The notes below the pieces were generated by a model that was not told the origin of the DNA, searched no databases, and saw only the letters and a list, made by a program, of their open reading frames with translations. Positions 45,088 through 57,209 of a stretch of 64,000 bases of DNA are shown in pieces. Numbering within the stretch: the stretch's first letter is position 1; the number at the start of each line of letters is the position of its first letter. The stretch spans positions 1,922,001-1,986,000 of the forward strand of contig JAKGBX010000001.1 of assembly GCA_021555075.1 (NCBI GenBank), in the 5' to 3' direction. The translations under genes and the position numbers were made by a program. This DNA comes from Rhodobacteraceae bacterium LMO-JJ12. GTDB lineage: Bacteria; Pseudomonadota; Alphaproteobacteria; Rhodobacterales; Rhodobacteraceae.

Positions 45088-45120
45088 GCATATCCGGGCA
45101 AGAGTTTCACCCGGATATGC
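45088..45120 (-). terminator. 11-bp inverted repeat between gyrA and the DUF6614 gene
   Basis: GCATATCCGGG and CCCGGATATGC with an 11-nt loop, 33 nt after the gyrA stop and 4 nt before the next start codon (minus-strand direction). It could terminate gyrA or hide the ribosome site of the downstream gene. Confidence 0.5.
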
Positions 45121-45152
45121 CATGAAACATTTACGAAGCGGTTAAGCCGATT

Positions 45153-47915
<2,763 letters not shown>

Positions 47916-48115
47916 GTGGTCTGCCCGTCCGCTTCCAGGGGTCTTCGTCGTGACCCATATATTGTTTTCGCGACTATACCAGACCCCACCAATGGGGTGC
48001 AATCAGAGTCTTCCCCGGCGTTCGGTTCTGCGATGCTGTGGGGCAATGCGTTGATTTTATTTGATTTTAAAAACGAATCTGGCATCATCAAGAGCAGAGC
48101 AGGAAAGGACACGCA

Positions 48116-48385
48116 ATGACGATGTCGGAAACTGAGCTTATGTTGAAGGGATACGGGCTAACGACGGCGGAGCTTTACTATCACATGCCGGATTATACCC
48201 ATGTGCTGAATTCCTTCGTCTGGCAGCATTATGATCTGGCCCCGGATCACCCTAAACTCTTTGAATTCATTGAGTTTTGGCAGCGTGAGATCGACGGGCC
48301 GTTGCATTCAGTGCGGTTCAATCACCGCAAGATGATCAGCCCGGGAGAATGGCGCAACGTGGTGGGTGAATTCACCATTCATTGA
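48116..48385 (+). CDS. Usg-family protein
   Basis: 89 aa. GYGLTTAELYYHMPDYTHVL, FVWQHYDLAPDHPKLFEFIE and GPLHSVRFNHRKMISPGEWR define the Usg family, small proteins of unknown function widespread in alphaproteobacteria and named for location upstream of a semialdehyde-dehydrogenase gene elsewhere. AGGACACGCA precedes the start. Divergent from gyrA. Confidence 0.85.
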   Translation: MTMSETELMLKGYGLTTAELYYHMPDYTHVLNSFVWQHYDLAPDHPKLFEFIEFWQREIDGPLHSVRFNHRKMISPGEWRNVVGEFTIH

Positions 48386-48536
48386 GGTGAGTGCGCAGCC
48401 AAGGGGCCGAGGCTGAAACACAAGAGGCGGCAGAGAGGCCTCACGCCGTGCGGCAACCGGGCGCTTGGGCACAAGGGCAAAGAGGGCGCGCGTTGGTGAA
48501 CTGAAAGATGGTTCACTGGACAGGAACCACCCCGGT

Positions 48537-49100
48537 TCAGGGAATAATGCGCGTGTATTTCACGCCTTCCAGTGTGGCCCCGAGATGCAACCCGGCCTGA
48601 CCGAAGATCACCGCAATGACCGGCGCGGTCGAGGTGGTGGTTTCGGCGCGGATATTGCCGGCCTGATCACCGGCCACGTATTCCACGTCGGCGCCAGCCG
48701 CCCAGCCTTGTGAGCGGCGGAATTTCATCAGCGCCTCATTGGTCATGAAAAACAGCACATGGGCATATTGCTGGGCGCCGATCTGAAGCCCGAAGCTGCC
48801 CTTGGTGGCGGAATAGTAATCGACGGTTGTGCCATCGATGCGCAGGGCGCCACGGCCATAGCCACCGCCAAAGCCCAATCCTGCCTCGGTAATCAGCGGC
48901 ATCACCAGCATACCGTGGGAATTGCCGGCCAGTTCCTGAGTGGCGGGGTATTTGCTGTAGAGATACTCAAGCGTCTTGTTGACGCGCGCGTCGATCTTGG
49001 CGCTGCCGTTGGAGCCGACGCCGTTGCCGCAAGCCGCAAGCGTGGTGGTACCAGCCGCCATAAGGGAGAGCGCGAATCCGCGCCGCGAGAAATTGTTCAT
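48537..49100 (-). CDS. YSC84/SYLF-domain lipoprotein
   Basis: 187 aa. A twin-arginine-like start (SRRGFALSLMAAGTTTLAAC) ends in a lipobox with Cys24, so it is probably membrane-anchored by lipid. The SYLF domain has NSHGMLVMPLITEAGLGFGG and TKGSFGLQIGAQQYAHVLFF. The domain binds phosphoinositides in eukaryotes; in bacteria its role is unknown. About 150 bp before its 3' end hold only a short GTGAAC/GTTCAC dyad. Confidence 0.82.
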   Translation of the reverse strand: MNNFSRRGFALSLMAAGTTTLAACGNGVGSNGSAKIDARVNKTLEYLYSKYPATQELAGNSHGMLVMPLITEAGLGFGGGYGRGALRIDGTTVDYYSATKGSFGLQIGAQQYAHVLFFMTNEALMKFRRSQGWAAGADVEYVAGDQAGNIRAETTTSTAPVIAVIFGQAGLHLGATLEGVKYTRIIP

Positions 49101-49271
49101 GATGGGTCCGCCTGTCTCAGATGTTGCCTGACTGCTCGTGTGGCCGGTTTTCCGGTCTTCGGGTGCAGTATAGGCAGAGTTTCGCCTTGTGTCACTAGGG
49201 TGCGCACCGTCGGCGGGAAGGTGCGCAAGAAGGCGCAGTCGGCCCGCGATGCGGGGGGCTTTCGGCGCGCC

Positions 49272-50267
49272 TCAGCTCAGGGCCTGGGCGACATCGGGGG
49301 CGAAATAGGTCAACACCCCGTCACATCCCGCGCGCTTGAAGCACATCAGGCTTTCCATCATCGCGCGTTCGCCATCAATCCAGCCATTTTGCGCGGCGGC
49401 CATGATCATCGCGTATTCGCCCGACACTTGATAGGCGAATGTGGGCGCGCCAAACGCATCCTTCACCCGGCGCGCAATGTCGAGATAGGGCATACCCGGC
49501 TTGACCATCACCATGTCGGCGCCTTCACGCAGGTCGCGTTCGACACAGCGCAGGGCTTCGTCTGAATTGGCCGGGTTGATCTGATAGGTCGATTTGTCGC
49601 CCTTGAGCGCCCCGGAGGCCCCCACGGCATCGCGAAACGGGCCATAGAAGGCCGAGGCGAACTTGGCGGCGTAGCTGAGGATTGCGGTGTTGGTGTAGCC
49701 CTTGTCTTCGAGAGCGTCGCGAATCGCGCCAATACGGCCATCCATCATGTCGGAGGGGCCGATGATGTCGATGCCGGCTTCGGCCTGGGCCAGCGCCTGT
49801 TTGACCAGCGCGTCGACAGATTCATCATTCAAAATCTCGCCGTCGCGCACAATTCCGTCGTGGCCGAGGGAATTGTAAGGGTCGAGCGCCACATCGGACA
49901 TGATGGCAATGTTCGGGGCGGCCTGTTTGATGGCGCGGGTCGCGCGGTTGGACAGGTTTTCGGGGTTCCATGCCTCTTCGCAACCCGGTGTCTTGAGCGA
50001 CGGATCGGTATAGGGAAAGAGGCAGATCGCAGGAATACCAAGCGCTTCGGCCATCACCGCGGCTTCGACCACACGATCGACCGAGCGGCGCTTGACGCCG
50101 GGCATGGAGGCGACATCTTGCTCAACCCCGTCACCGTCGCAGACAAAAATCGGCCAGATCAGGTCACCGACAGAGAGCGTATTTTCCTGAACCATGGCGC
50201 GCAAACGGGCGTTTTTGCGGGTGCGCCGCAGGCGCGTGATGGGGAAGGGGGCTTGGACGGGTCGCAT
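49272..50267 (-). CDS. hemB: Delta-aminolevulinic acid dehydratase (porphobilinogen synthase)
   Basis: 331 aa from ATG 50267, with AGGAGCGC upstream. Schiff-base lysines lie in SGALKGDKSTYQINPANSDE-type and MVMVKPGMPYLDI segments, and CDGVLTYFAPDVA closes the fold. It condenses two 5-aminolevulinate molecules in tetrapyrrole synthesis. The zinc-type DxCxCxxxxHG triad is not seen (VALDPYNSLGHDG), so the enzyme is the magnesium/alphaproteobacterial type. Confidence 0.95.
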   Translation of the reverse strand: MRPVQAPFPITRLRRTRKNARLRAMVQENTLSVGDLIWPIFVCDGDGVEQDVASMPGVKRRSVDRVVEAAVMAEALGIPAICLFPYTDPSLKTPGCEEAWNPENLSNRATRAIKQAAPNIAIMSDVALDPYNSLGHDGIVRDGEILNDESVDALVKQALAQAEAGIDIIGPSDMMDGRIGAIRDALEDKGYTNTAILSYAAKFASAFYGPFRDAVGASGALKGDKSTYQINPANSDEALRCVERDLREGADMVMVKPGMPYLDIARRVKDAFGAPTFAYQVSGEYAMIMAAAQNGWIDGERAMMESLMCFKRAGCDGVLTYFAPDVAQALS

Positions 50268-50389
50268 GATGTGCGCTCCTTCTTGAACTGGCCTCAACGC
50301 AATGGCATGCAGGGCAGATATCTTCAAGGGTAGGAAATACCGCAAAGCGGCGTTAGAAGCTGTTTCGAAATCATAAAGGGCCGCGCAAT

Positions 50390-50914
50390 TTGGACTGGTA
50401 CCAATCCATCTTTGAACTGATAGACATGCGCAGCTTTTCGAACCTGTGGTTCTGGATCGCGCTTGCGGTGCTTTGGTCAACCGCATCGCATTGGGTGTTG
50501 GGGGTGCCATGGGACATGGTGATCCGGGCGCGCCGCCAAGGCGGGCAATACGCCGAAGATCTTGAGGATCTGGTGCGAATCTATACCAATCGGTTGCTCT
50601 ATATCGCGCGCATCTCCGGGCTCTGGCTTTTGGGGTTTGCCTGTTTCTTTCTCACGCTGCTGGGGCTGTTGGGTTTTATCTATGGGTATGAATTTGCCCA
50701 AGCGGTGTTTTTGCTGCTGTTTCCGATGACGCTTGTCGGCGCGCTCAGCCTCAATACCGCGCGGCTGATCCAGGATAATCACGACAGTGGCGAACAGCTT
50801 TACCGGCGGTTGATGACGCATCGTATCCTCACCCAGACGATCGGGATGATCTCGATTTTCGTCACCGCCCTCTGGGGCATGTTTCAGAACCTGACGCTCG
50901 GCCCGTTTGGTTAA
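50390..50914 (+). CDS. Multi-pass membrane protein (sometimes labelled SufBCD component)
   Basis: 174 aa from TTG 50390 (AAAGGG upstream); ATG 50426 is an alternative. Four hydrophobic helices (FWIALAVLWSTASHWVLGV, ISGLWLLGFACFFLTLLGLL, AVFLLLFPMTLVGALSL and the C-terminal IGMISIFVTALWGMF). Roseobacter homologs carry the label 'component of SufBCD complex', but nothing in the sequence shows an Fe-S role. 3 bp before mfd. Confidence 0.65.
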   Translation: MDWYQSIFELIDMRSFSNLWFWIALAVLWSTASHWVLGVPWDMVIRARRQGGQYAEDLEDLVRIYTNRLLYIARISGLWLLGFACFFLTLLGLLGFIYGYEFAQAVFLLLFPMTLVGALSLNTARLIQDNHDSGEQLYRRLMTHRILTQTIGMISIFVTALWGMFQNLTLGPFG

Positions 50915-50917
50915 GCG

Positions 50918-53900
50918 ATGAGCGCGCACGGCCATATCAAGGTAGGCGGGGCGCCGGAGGGGTTTGATGCGCGTCTCGTGCTTGACGAGCTGGCGAAATT
51001 GCCGCCCGGCGCGGCAGGTGTCATCCATGTGGCGCGCGACGACAAACGGATGGCGGCGATGGAGGCCGCCTTGCGGTTCTTCGCGCCCGACATGCCTATC
51101 CTGCGCTTTCCCGGTTGGGATTGTCTGCCATATGACCGGGTTTCGCCGCATGCCGATATTTCGGCGGCGCGCATGGCGACCCTGGCGGGATTGGCGACCG
51201 GTGCGATGCCCGAGCGGTTTGTGCTGCTCACCTCGCTCAACGCGGCGACGCAATATCTGCCGGCGCGTGCAGTGTTGCAAAAGGCGGCATTCGTGGCCGA
51301 GGTCGGCCAACGGATCGACGAGGCAGCCTTGCGCGATTTTCTTGTGCGTATGGGCTTTTCGCAGGCCCCCACAGTAATGGAGCCGGGCGATTATGCGGTG
51401 CGCGGCGGCATCATCGACATCTATCCGCCGGGCGATGGCGGGCCGGTGCGGCTTGATCTGTTTGGCGATGTGCTGGACGGGGCGCGCCGGTTCGATCCGG
51501 CGACCCAACGCACCACGCAAAAGCTTGATGTTGTTGAACTGGCCCCGGTTTCCGAAGTGATACTGGACGAGTCGTCGATTTTGCGGTTCCGCCAGAATTA
51601 TCGCATCGAATTTGGTGCGGCGGGCACGGATGACCCCCTGTATGAGGCCGTGAGCGCGGGGCGCAAACATGCGGGCGTCGAGCATTGGCTGCCATTTTTC
51701 CATGAGCGGCTTGAGACGCTTTTTGACTATCTGCCTGATGCGACGGTCACGCTGGATGATGGGCTGACAGGGCAGCGGCTGGCACGGTGGGACAGCATTG
51801 CGGACCAATATGAAACGCGCCGTCTTGCCATGGGAGACCGCAGCCGGATCGACACGGTCTATAAGCCCGTGCCGGCAGAGCAGCTTTACCTGACCGATGC
51901 GGCCTGGGAAAAGGCCGTGGGCGGCAAGCGGGTGCTGCAATTCAACGCGCTGCCCCAGGCCAGTGGGCCGGGGGTTGTGGACGCAGGCGGGCGGATTGGG
52001 CGCAGTTTTGCACCCGAACGAAAGTTGGAAAATGTTAGCCTTTTCAGTGTTCTGAAAGACCATATTGAAGCGCGACTGGTTGAGGGGCCGGTGATTGTTG
52101 CCTCATATTCCACGGGCGCGCGCGAGCGTATCGAAGGCCTGTTGGAGGATGAGGGGTTGCTTGGTGCGGTGTCGCTGCGCGATGCGTCCGGGCTTGGCAA
52201 ACGCGGGCTGCATCTGGCGGTTTGGCCGCTTGAGGCGGGGTTTCATGCCCCCGGGCTGACAGTGATTTCCGAGCAGGATGTGCTGGGCGATCGTCTGATC
52301 CGAACGACGCGCAAGAAGCGGCGGGCGGAGAATTTCCTGACCGAGACACAAAGCCTCAGCCCGCGTGATCTGGTGGTGCATGTGGATCATGGGGTCGGGC
52401 GCTATCTTGGGCTTGAAGTGATTACCGCACTGGGCGCAGCGCATGAGTGTTTGACGCTGGAATATGCCGATGATGCAAAGCTTTACCTGCCCGTGGTGAA
52501 CATCGAACTGCTGAGCAAATATGGTCATGATGAGGGCTTGCTCGACCGGTTGGGCGGGGGTGCCTGGCAGGCCAAGAAGGCCAAGCTGAAAGAGCGCATT
52601 CGTGAGATGGCCGAGCGTCTGATCCGGGTTGCGGCAGAGCGCGAATTGCGCCGCGCGCCGGTGCTGGAGGCGCAGCATCACGCCTGGGAAGAATTCGCGG
52701 CGCGTTTCCCTTATGAAGAAACCGACGACCAATTGAGCGCGATTGGCGATGTGCTGGGCGATCTGGCGTCAGGGCGGCCGATGGACCGGCTGATCTGTGG
52801 CGATGTCGGCTTTGGCAAAACCGAGGTGGCGATGCGTGCGGCCTTTGTGACGGCCATGGCCGGGCAACAGGTGGCAGTGGTTGCCCCAACGACCCTGTTG
52901 GCGCGTCAACATTTGAAAAGTTTTGCGGACAGGTTTCGTGGCTTCCCTATTAATGTCAGTGGATTGTCTAGGTTTGTTAAAGCATCGGATGCGACACGAA
53001 CGCGCGAGGGGATGGCCAAAGGATTGGTTGATATTGTGGTCGGCACGCATGCGCTTTTGGCCAAGAATATTCGGTTCAAAGACCTTGGCTTGTTGATTGT
53101 TGACGAAGAACAGCATTTTGGCGTGGCGCACAAAGAGCGGCTGAAGGCGTTGAAATCGGATGTGCATGTATTAACCCTTACGGCGACGCCTATACCGCGC
53201 ACCTTGCAGTTGAGCCTGAGCGGGGTGCGTGATCTTAGCATTATCGGCACGCCGCCGGTCGATCGGTTGGCGATTCGCACCTATGTGAGCGAGTTTGATG
53301 CGGTGACGATCCGCGAGGCGTTGCTGCGCGAGCATTATCGCGGTGGGCAGTCCTTCTATGTGGTGCCGCGAATAACCGATCTGCCCGAGATCGAGGCGTT
53401 CTTGCGCGATCAGGTGCCCGAGGTGAGCGTGGTGGTGGCGCATGGGCAGATGGCGGCGGGGGAACTCGATGACCGAATGAACGCGTTTTACGACGGTAAA
53501 TACGATGTTCTGCTGGCCACGACGATCGTGGAATCGGGGCTGGATATTCCGACCGCCAACACGATGGTGGTGCATCGCGCCGATATGTTCGGGCTGAGCC
53601 AGCTTTACCAGATCAGGGGGCGTGTCGGGCGCTCTAAAACCCGTGCTTACGCGTATTTGACAACGAAACCGCGTGCGCGTCTGACCCCGGCGGCGGAGAA
53701 GCGGCTTCGGGTTCTAGGCTCGCTTGATACGTTGGGGGCGGGCTTTACGCTGGCATCGCAGGATTTGGATATTCGCGGGGCGGGCAATTTGCTGGGCGAG
53801 GAACAGTCCGGGCAGATGCGCGATGTGGGCTATGAACTTTACCAACAGATGCTGGAGGAGGCGATTGCCAAGATCCGCGCCGGTGAGCTGGAAGGGCTGA

Positions 53901-54397
53901 GCGAGCCGGATGAGCAATGGGCGCCGCAGATCAATCTTGGCGTGCCGGTTCTGATCCCGTCGGATTATGTGCCTGATCTTGATGTGAGATTGGGATTGTA
54001 TCGTCGTCTCAGTGGGTTGCATGATAAAGTTGAACTGGAAGGTTTTGCCGCCGAGTTGATTGATCGGTTTGGCAAGCTGCCGCGCGAGGTGAACACGCTC
54101 TTGTTGATCGTGCGCATCAAGGAGATGTGCAAACGCGCCGGGATTGCCAAGCTCGATGGTGGGCCGAAAGGCGCGACGATCCAGTTTCACAACGACAAAT
54201 TCGCCTCGCCCAAGGGGTTGGTGGAGTTCATCGAGGATCAACGCGGGCTGGCCAAGGTGCGTGACAACAAGATCGTGGTGCGGCGCGACTGGAAGAACGA
54301 CAGCGACAAGATCAAGGGCGCGTTCGCGATTGCGCGGGATCTGGCAGCGAAGGTTGTGGCCGAGAAAAAGCGGGCCAAAGCCGCCAAGGGGGGGTGA
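50918..54397 (+). CDS. mfd: Transcription-repair coupling factor Mfd
   Basis: 1159 aa. A UvrB-like N-terminal module (AGVIHVARDDKRMAAMEAAL, RFPGWDCLPYDRVSPH), an RNA-polymerase-interacting domain (LVVHVDHGVGRYLGL) and a RecG-like translocase with CGDVGFGKTEVAMRA (Walker A), VDEEQHFGV (Walker B) and TLTATPIPRTLQLSLSG. A TRCF C-terminal domain follows. It removes stalled polymerase and recruits UvrABC. Ends overlapping the next start. Confidence 0.97.
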   Translation: MSAHGHIKVGGAPEGFDARLVLDELAKLPPGAAGVIHVARDDKRMAAMEAALRFFAPDMPILRFPGWDCLPYDRVSPHADISAARMATLAGLATGAMPERFVLLTSLNAATQYLPARAVLQKAAFVAEVGQRIDEAALRDFLVRMGFSQAPTVMEPGDYAVRGGIIDIYPPGDGGPVRLDLFGDVLDGARRFDPATQRTTQKLDVVELAPVSEVILDESSILRFRQNYRIEFGAAGTDDPLYEAVSAGRKHAGVEHWLPFFHERLETLFDYLPDATVTLDDGLTGQRLARWDSIADQYETRRLAMGDRSRIDTVYKPVPAEQLYLTDAAWEKAVGGKRVLQFNALPQASGPGVVDAGGRIGRSFAPERKLENVSLFSVLKDHIEARLVEGPVIVASYSTGARERIEGLLEDEGLLGAVSLRDASGLGKRGLHLAVWPLEAGFHAPGLTVISEQDVLGDRLIRTTRKKRRAENFLTETQSLSPRDLVVHVDHGVGRYLGLEVITALGAAHECLTLEYADDAKLYLPVVNIELLSKYGHDEGLLDRLGGGAWQAKKAKLKERIREMAERLIRVAAERELRRAPVLEAQHHAWEEFAARFPYEETDDQLSAIGDVLGDLASGRPMDRLICGDVGFGKTEVAMRAAFVTAMAGQQVAVVAPTTLLARQHLKSFADRFRGFPINVSGLSRFVKASDATRTREGMAKGLVDIVVGTHALLAKNIRFKDLGLLIVDEEQHFGVAHKERLKALKSDVHVLTLTATPIPRTLQLSLSGVRDLSIIGTPPVDRLAIRTYVSEFDAVTIREALLREHYRGGQSFYVVPRITDLPEIEAFLRDQVPEVSVVVAHGQMAAGELDDRMNAFYDGKYDVLLATTIVESGLDIPTANTMVVHRADMFGLSQLYQIRGRVGRSKTRAYAYLTTKPRARLTPAAEKRLRVLGSLDTLGAGFTLASQDLDIRGAGNLLGEEQSGQMRDVGYELYQQMLEEAIAKIRAGELEGLSEPDEQWAPQINLGVPVLIPSDYVPDLDVRLGLYRRLSGLHDKVELEGFAAELIDRFGKLPREVNTLLLIVRIKEMCKRAGIAKLDGGPKGATIQFHNDKFASPKGLVEFIEDQRGLAKVRDNKIVVRRDWKNDSDKIKGAFAIARDLAAKVVAEKKRAKAAKGG

Positions 54398-54984
54398 TGT
54401 TGGCGCCGGGGTTTCATGACGTGCCGCCAGGGTTTCTGGCGACGGTGGTGACGCATCTGGAAATGCGCGCACCGCAGTTGCGTCCCGAGCGGGACGGTTT
54501 CGCGCTGCGCCGGGTCGAGCGGCCTGATGTGGGTTGGTATCTAGAGCTGTTTCGCCGCGTCGGGGCCGAGGATTGGCTGTGGTTTTCGCGGCTGGTGATG
54601 AAGGAATCGGAGCTGGCGGCGATCTTGGAAGACCCGGAGGTGCATGTCTATGTGCTGGAGTTCGAGGGTGCCGAGGCCGGGCTTCTGGAGCTGGATTTTC
54701 GTCAGAGCGGCGCCTGTGAGTTGGCGTTTTTCGGGCTGGTGAAGGGGTTGATCGGGGCGGGCGCCGGGCGTTGGCTGATGAACCGGGCGATCAAGCGGGC
54801 GTTCCGCCCCGGGGTGACGCGGTTTCATCTGCACACCTGCACGATGGATTCGCCGCGCGCGCTGGACTTTTATCGCCGCTCCGGGTTCGTGGCGACGCAT
54901 CAGCAGGTCGAGGTGCTGCGCGATCCGCGTCTCAGCGGGCTTTTGGCGGAAGATGCCGCGCCGCATGTTCCGATTTTCCGCTGA
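54397..54984 (+). CDS. GNAT-family acetyltransferase
   Basis: 195 aa from ATG 54397, overlapping the mfd stop (TGATG). FFGLVKGLIGAGAGRWLMNR is the acetyl-CoA-binding loop, and TMDSPRALDFYRRSGFVATH the C-terminal GNAT motif. The acceptor is unknown. Co-transcription with mfd is likely. Confidence 0.85.
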   Translation: MLAPGFHDVPPGFLATVVTHLEMRAPQLRPERDGFALRRVERPDVGWYLELFRRVGAEDWLWFSRLVMKESELAAILEDPEVHVYVLEFEGAEAGLLELDFRQSGACELAFFGLVKGLIGAGAGRWLMNRAIKRAFRPGVTRFHLHTCTMDSPRALDFYRRSGFVATHQQVEVLRDPRLSGLLAEDAAPHVPIFR

Positions 54985-55017
54985 CCGTGCGGACTTTGGG
55001 CTGGGGAGCCTGCGGCG

Positions 55018-55043
55018 CGGATATTTAAAGCAAGATGAAGCAG
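55018..55043 (+). repeat. Dispersed intergenic motif, copy 4
   Basis: CGGATATTTAAAGCAAGATG then AAGCAG. It ends exactly at the stop codon of the convergent HD-domain gene. Confidence 0.55.
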
Positions 55044-55643
55044 TTAGCGGCGGGACTTGAACCAAGCCGTGACCTGGGGTTTGAGCCAGGACCAGAGTGC
55101 GGGAGCGCCGGATTTGACCTTGGAGCCGACGCGGGCGCGGAAGGTTTCATAGTCGATATTATAGGCGATCCATGAGCCGCCGCCCGAGGCCAGATTTTGA
55201 TTGGGGGGCTGGAAGCGGTCGAGCGATTTGGCGAAGCGCGCGTCGGGGGTTTCGTTGGCTTCAAATTCATCCCAGAGGGCGCGAAAACTGGCCGCCTGAT
55301 CGGGGGGGAGCAGGCCGAAGATACGGCGCGCCGCGCTGTCTTCGGCTTTTGCCATTTCTCCCGCGTCATGCGTGCCGAACACCGGGGCATCGCCGGCGTC
55401 GATTTCTACCAGATCGTGCAGCAGGAGCATGGCGATCACGCGGGATTTGTCGACCTCTACGGGCGCGTGTTCGGCAAGGGTGAGTGCATAGAGCGCGATG
55501 TGCCAGCTATGTTCACCGGAGTTTTCAAAACGCGACCCGTCGCAAAGCGTGGTGCCGCGGATCACGGATTTGAGCTTGTCGGCCTCGTTGAGGAAAGCCA
55601 TCTGGGCGGTGAGACGGTCATTGGGGGTTTGTTGGGTCGTCAT
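55044..55643 (-). CDS. HD-domain phosphohydrolase (YfbR-like)
   Basis: 199 aa from ATG 55643. SGEHSWHIALYALTLAEHAP and VIAMLLLHDLVEIDAGD carry the H...HD metal-binding residues; a later Asp (KSLDRFQPPNQN) completes the site. It resembles the HD_3/YfbR group of deoxynucleotide 5'-phosphatases. Overlaps the next minus-strand gene upstream by 26 nt. Confidence 0.82.
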   Translation of the reverse strand: MTTQQTPNDRLTAQMAFLNEADKLKSVIRGTTLCDGSRFENSGEHSWHIALYALTLAEHAPVEVDKSRVIAMLLLHDLVEIDAGDAPVFGTHDAGEMAKAEDSAARRIFGLLPPDQAASFRALWDEFEANETPDARFAKSLDRFQPPNQNLASGGGSWIAYNIDYETFRARVGSKVKSGAPALWSWLKPQVTAWFKSRR

Positions 55644-56112
55644 GGCGGCAGGCTCCGGCAAGGCATGTCAGTTTGTTGGCGAGAAGGGCCATGAGCGTGC
55701 CGAGTATGGCGAAGAGCGGCAGGCTGAGTGAGGAATCGGCACCCTTGCGGTCACAGTCATGTTGGCCCGAGGGCGGCAGAAGGGTCCAGAGGTAAAAAAG
55801 CACAAAGACGGCGAGTGTAATCAGAAGCGTGCGGCGCTGTGCGCGGCTTTTGGCAAAAAAGAAGAACAGGGCGAAAAGCAGGCTTGGGCCGAAATGCAGC
55901 AACGTCATCAGCGGGTGCGAGAAGGGTGGTGTCAGGGTTTCCAGCAGAACCTGGGTAAGCTCGCCTGAAGCAAAGAGAGAGGGGAGCGGGGGTGTCGCGC
56001 TATCGCCATAAGCAAAGCAATGAAACCAGTCACGTTCCCCCAGAGCCAGCAGAAAAGAGAGCAGGAACCCCGGTAGGAGCAACACGGCCAGCGCGGCGCA
56101 GAGCCGGATCAT
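55618..56112 (-). CDS. Hypothetical membrane protein
   Basis: 164 aa with four hydrophobic helices (AALAVLLLPGFLLSFLLALG, PSLLFALFFFFAKS, LLITLAVFVLFYLWTLLPP, SLPLFAILGTLMALLANKL). No recognised family. It overlaps the start of the HD gene and the end of the 81-aa gene, so the three are probably one transcript. Confidence 0.65.
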   Translation of the reverse strand: MIRLCAALAVLLLPGFLLSFLLALGERDWFHCFAYGDSATPPLPSLFASGELTQVLLETLTPPFSHPLMTLLHFGPSLLFALFFFFAKSRAQRRTLLITLAVFVLFYLWTLLPPSGQHDCDRKGADSSLSLPLFAILGTLMALLANKLTCLAGACRHDDPTNPQ

Positions 56113-56354
56113 TTGGGCGGTTGAGCAGCCTTTGCGGCCTTGGTCAGCTCGCCCACTTTTTCCTTGAGGAACGCCTTGGCCGCCTTGCCTGCCAGGCGCA
56201 CGCGCACTTCCGTAAGGTAGGCTTCCTCCAGGGTCTGCGACGAGGCGCCGAGCACGTCGGCGACCTCGTAATGCAGGCGGTCTTCACCGGTTTTCTCCAT
56301 GATTTTCATCGTGGTATCGGCCAGATCGGAAGCGATTTGTTCAAGCGTGGACAT
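56109..56354 (-). CDS. Small helical hypothetical protein (DUF6494-like size class)
   Basis: 81 aa, strongly helical and charged: LEQIASDLADTTMKIMEKTG, EEAYLTEVRVRLAGKAAKAF, ending in an Ala/Lys-rich tail. No signal peptide. It lies 1 nt downstream of the alpha/beta-hydrolase gene and overlaps the membrane-protein gene by 4 nt. I cannot assign a family with confidence. Confidence 0.65.
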   Translation of the reverse strand: MSTLEQIASDLADTTMKIMEKTGEDRLHYEVADVLGASSQTLEEAYLTEVRVRLAGKAAKAFLKEKVGELTKAAKAAQPPK

Positions 56355-56355
56355 C

Positions 56356-57009
56356 TTAGCGTGTGGTCTCGGTCAGGCGACGTTTGACATAGCTGGTCAC
56401 GTTGCCGGTCAGCGTATCCATATGCTCGTTCTCGAAGAAATGCCCGGCACCTTCGACTTCGGTATGGGTGACGGTGATGCCTTTTTGCTCGTGCAGCTTG
56501 TTGACCAGCGCCACGGTATCGGGCGGCGGCGCGACGCGATCGGCCAGACCATTGATGATCAGGCCCGAGCTGGGGCAGGGCGCGAGGAACGAGAAATCAT
56601 ACATGTTGGCGGGGGGCGACACCGAAATGAAGCCGGTGATCTCGGGGCGGCGCATCAAGAGCTGCATGCCGATCCAGGCACCAAAGGAAAAGCCCGCGAC
56701 CCAGCAATGTTTCGAGTTCTGGTTCATCGACTGAAGATAGTCGAGCGCAGAGGCGGCATCGGACAATTCACCGACACCTTGGTCATATTCACCCTGCGAC
56801 CGCCCGACACCTCGGAAATTGAAGCGCAACACGGTAAACCCCATGTTGTAGAACGTGTAATGCAGGTTATAGACGACCTTGTTGTTCATCGTTCCGCCAA
56901 ACTGTGGATGCGGATGCAGAACGATGGCAATGGGTGCGTCTTTTTCGGGTTGCGGATGATAGCGGCCTTCGAGGCGGCCTTCTGGTCCGGGAAAAATCAC
57001 CTCGGGCAT
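56356..57009 (-). CDS. Alpha/beta hydrolase
   Basis: 217 aa. HPHPQFGGTMNNKVVYNLHY (oxyanion region), VAGFSFGAWIGMQLL (nucleophile elbow GFSFG) and a late His in EVEGAGHFFENE. The family of small cytosolic hydrolases near the dienelactone-hydrolase group; substrate unknown. Divergent from iscR. Confidence 0.85.
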   Translation of the reverse strand: MPEVIFPGPEGRLEGRYHPQPEKDAPIAIVLHPHPQFGGTMNNKVVYNLHYTFYNMGFTVLRFNFRGVGRSQGEYDQGVGELSDAASALDYLQSMNQNSKHCWVAGFSFGAWIGMQLLMRRPEITGFISVSPPANMYDFSFLAPCPSSGLIINGLADRVAPPPDTVALVNKLHEQKGITVTHTEVEGAGHFFENEHMDTLTGNVTSYVKRRLTETTR

Positions 57010-57157
57010 GGGTTGATATCGTCTCCTGGGTCAGGTGCGGGGATATTCTTGACGAAATCGCTCGGACACCTTAGAACATTTCTAAACTGGCCCGGTACCG
57101 GATCGGTGCGGGCGGGTTTCAACGAGATAGTGCGTAGCCCGGGCAAGGTCAATGAAT

Positions 57158-57174
57158 TCCCAATAAATTTGGGA
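57158..57174. promoter_or_regulatory. Dyad operator candidate before iscR
   Basis: TCCCAA and TTGGGA flank a 5-nt AT-rich centre: a perfect inverted repeat 36 bp before the iscR start. A likely site for IscR autoregulation or another iron regulator. The symmetry is seen directly; the binding protein is inferred. Confidence 0.5.
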
Positions 57175-57209
57175 TTAGAGTGCGGTTTGGCCGCGGGGAG
57201 AGAGAAGCG

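Noticed and set aside
48496-48516. GTGAAC/GTTCAC dyad as a second SOS box
   Set aside because: The GAAC-GTTC spacing is 9 nt and the arrangement is palindromic, unlike the direct-repeat box before recA; no SOS gene is adjacent.
50477-52063. 528-codon minus-strand frame opposite mfd
   Set aside because: Antisense shadow of mfd and the upstream membrane-protein gene; no motif, basic low-quality composition.
57039-57060. Sixth copy of the dispersed intergenic motif
   Set aside because: Only the GGGGATATT half matches well; too degenerate to count.
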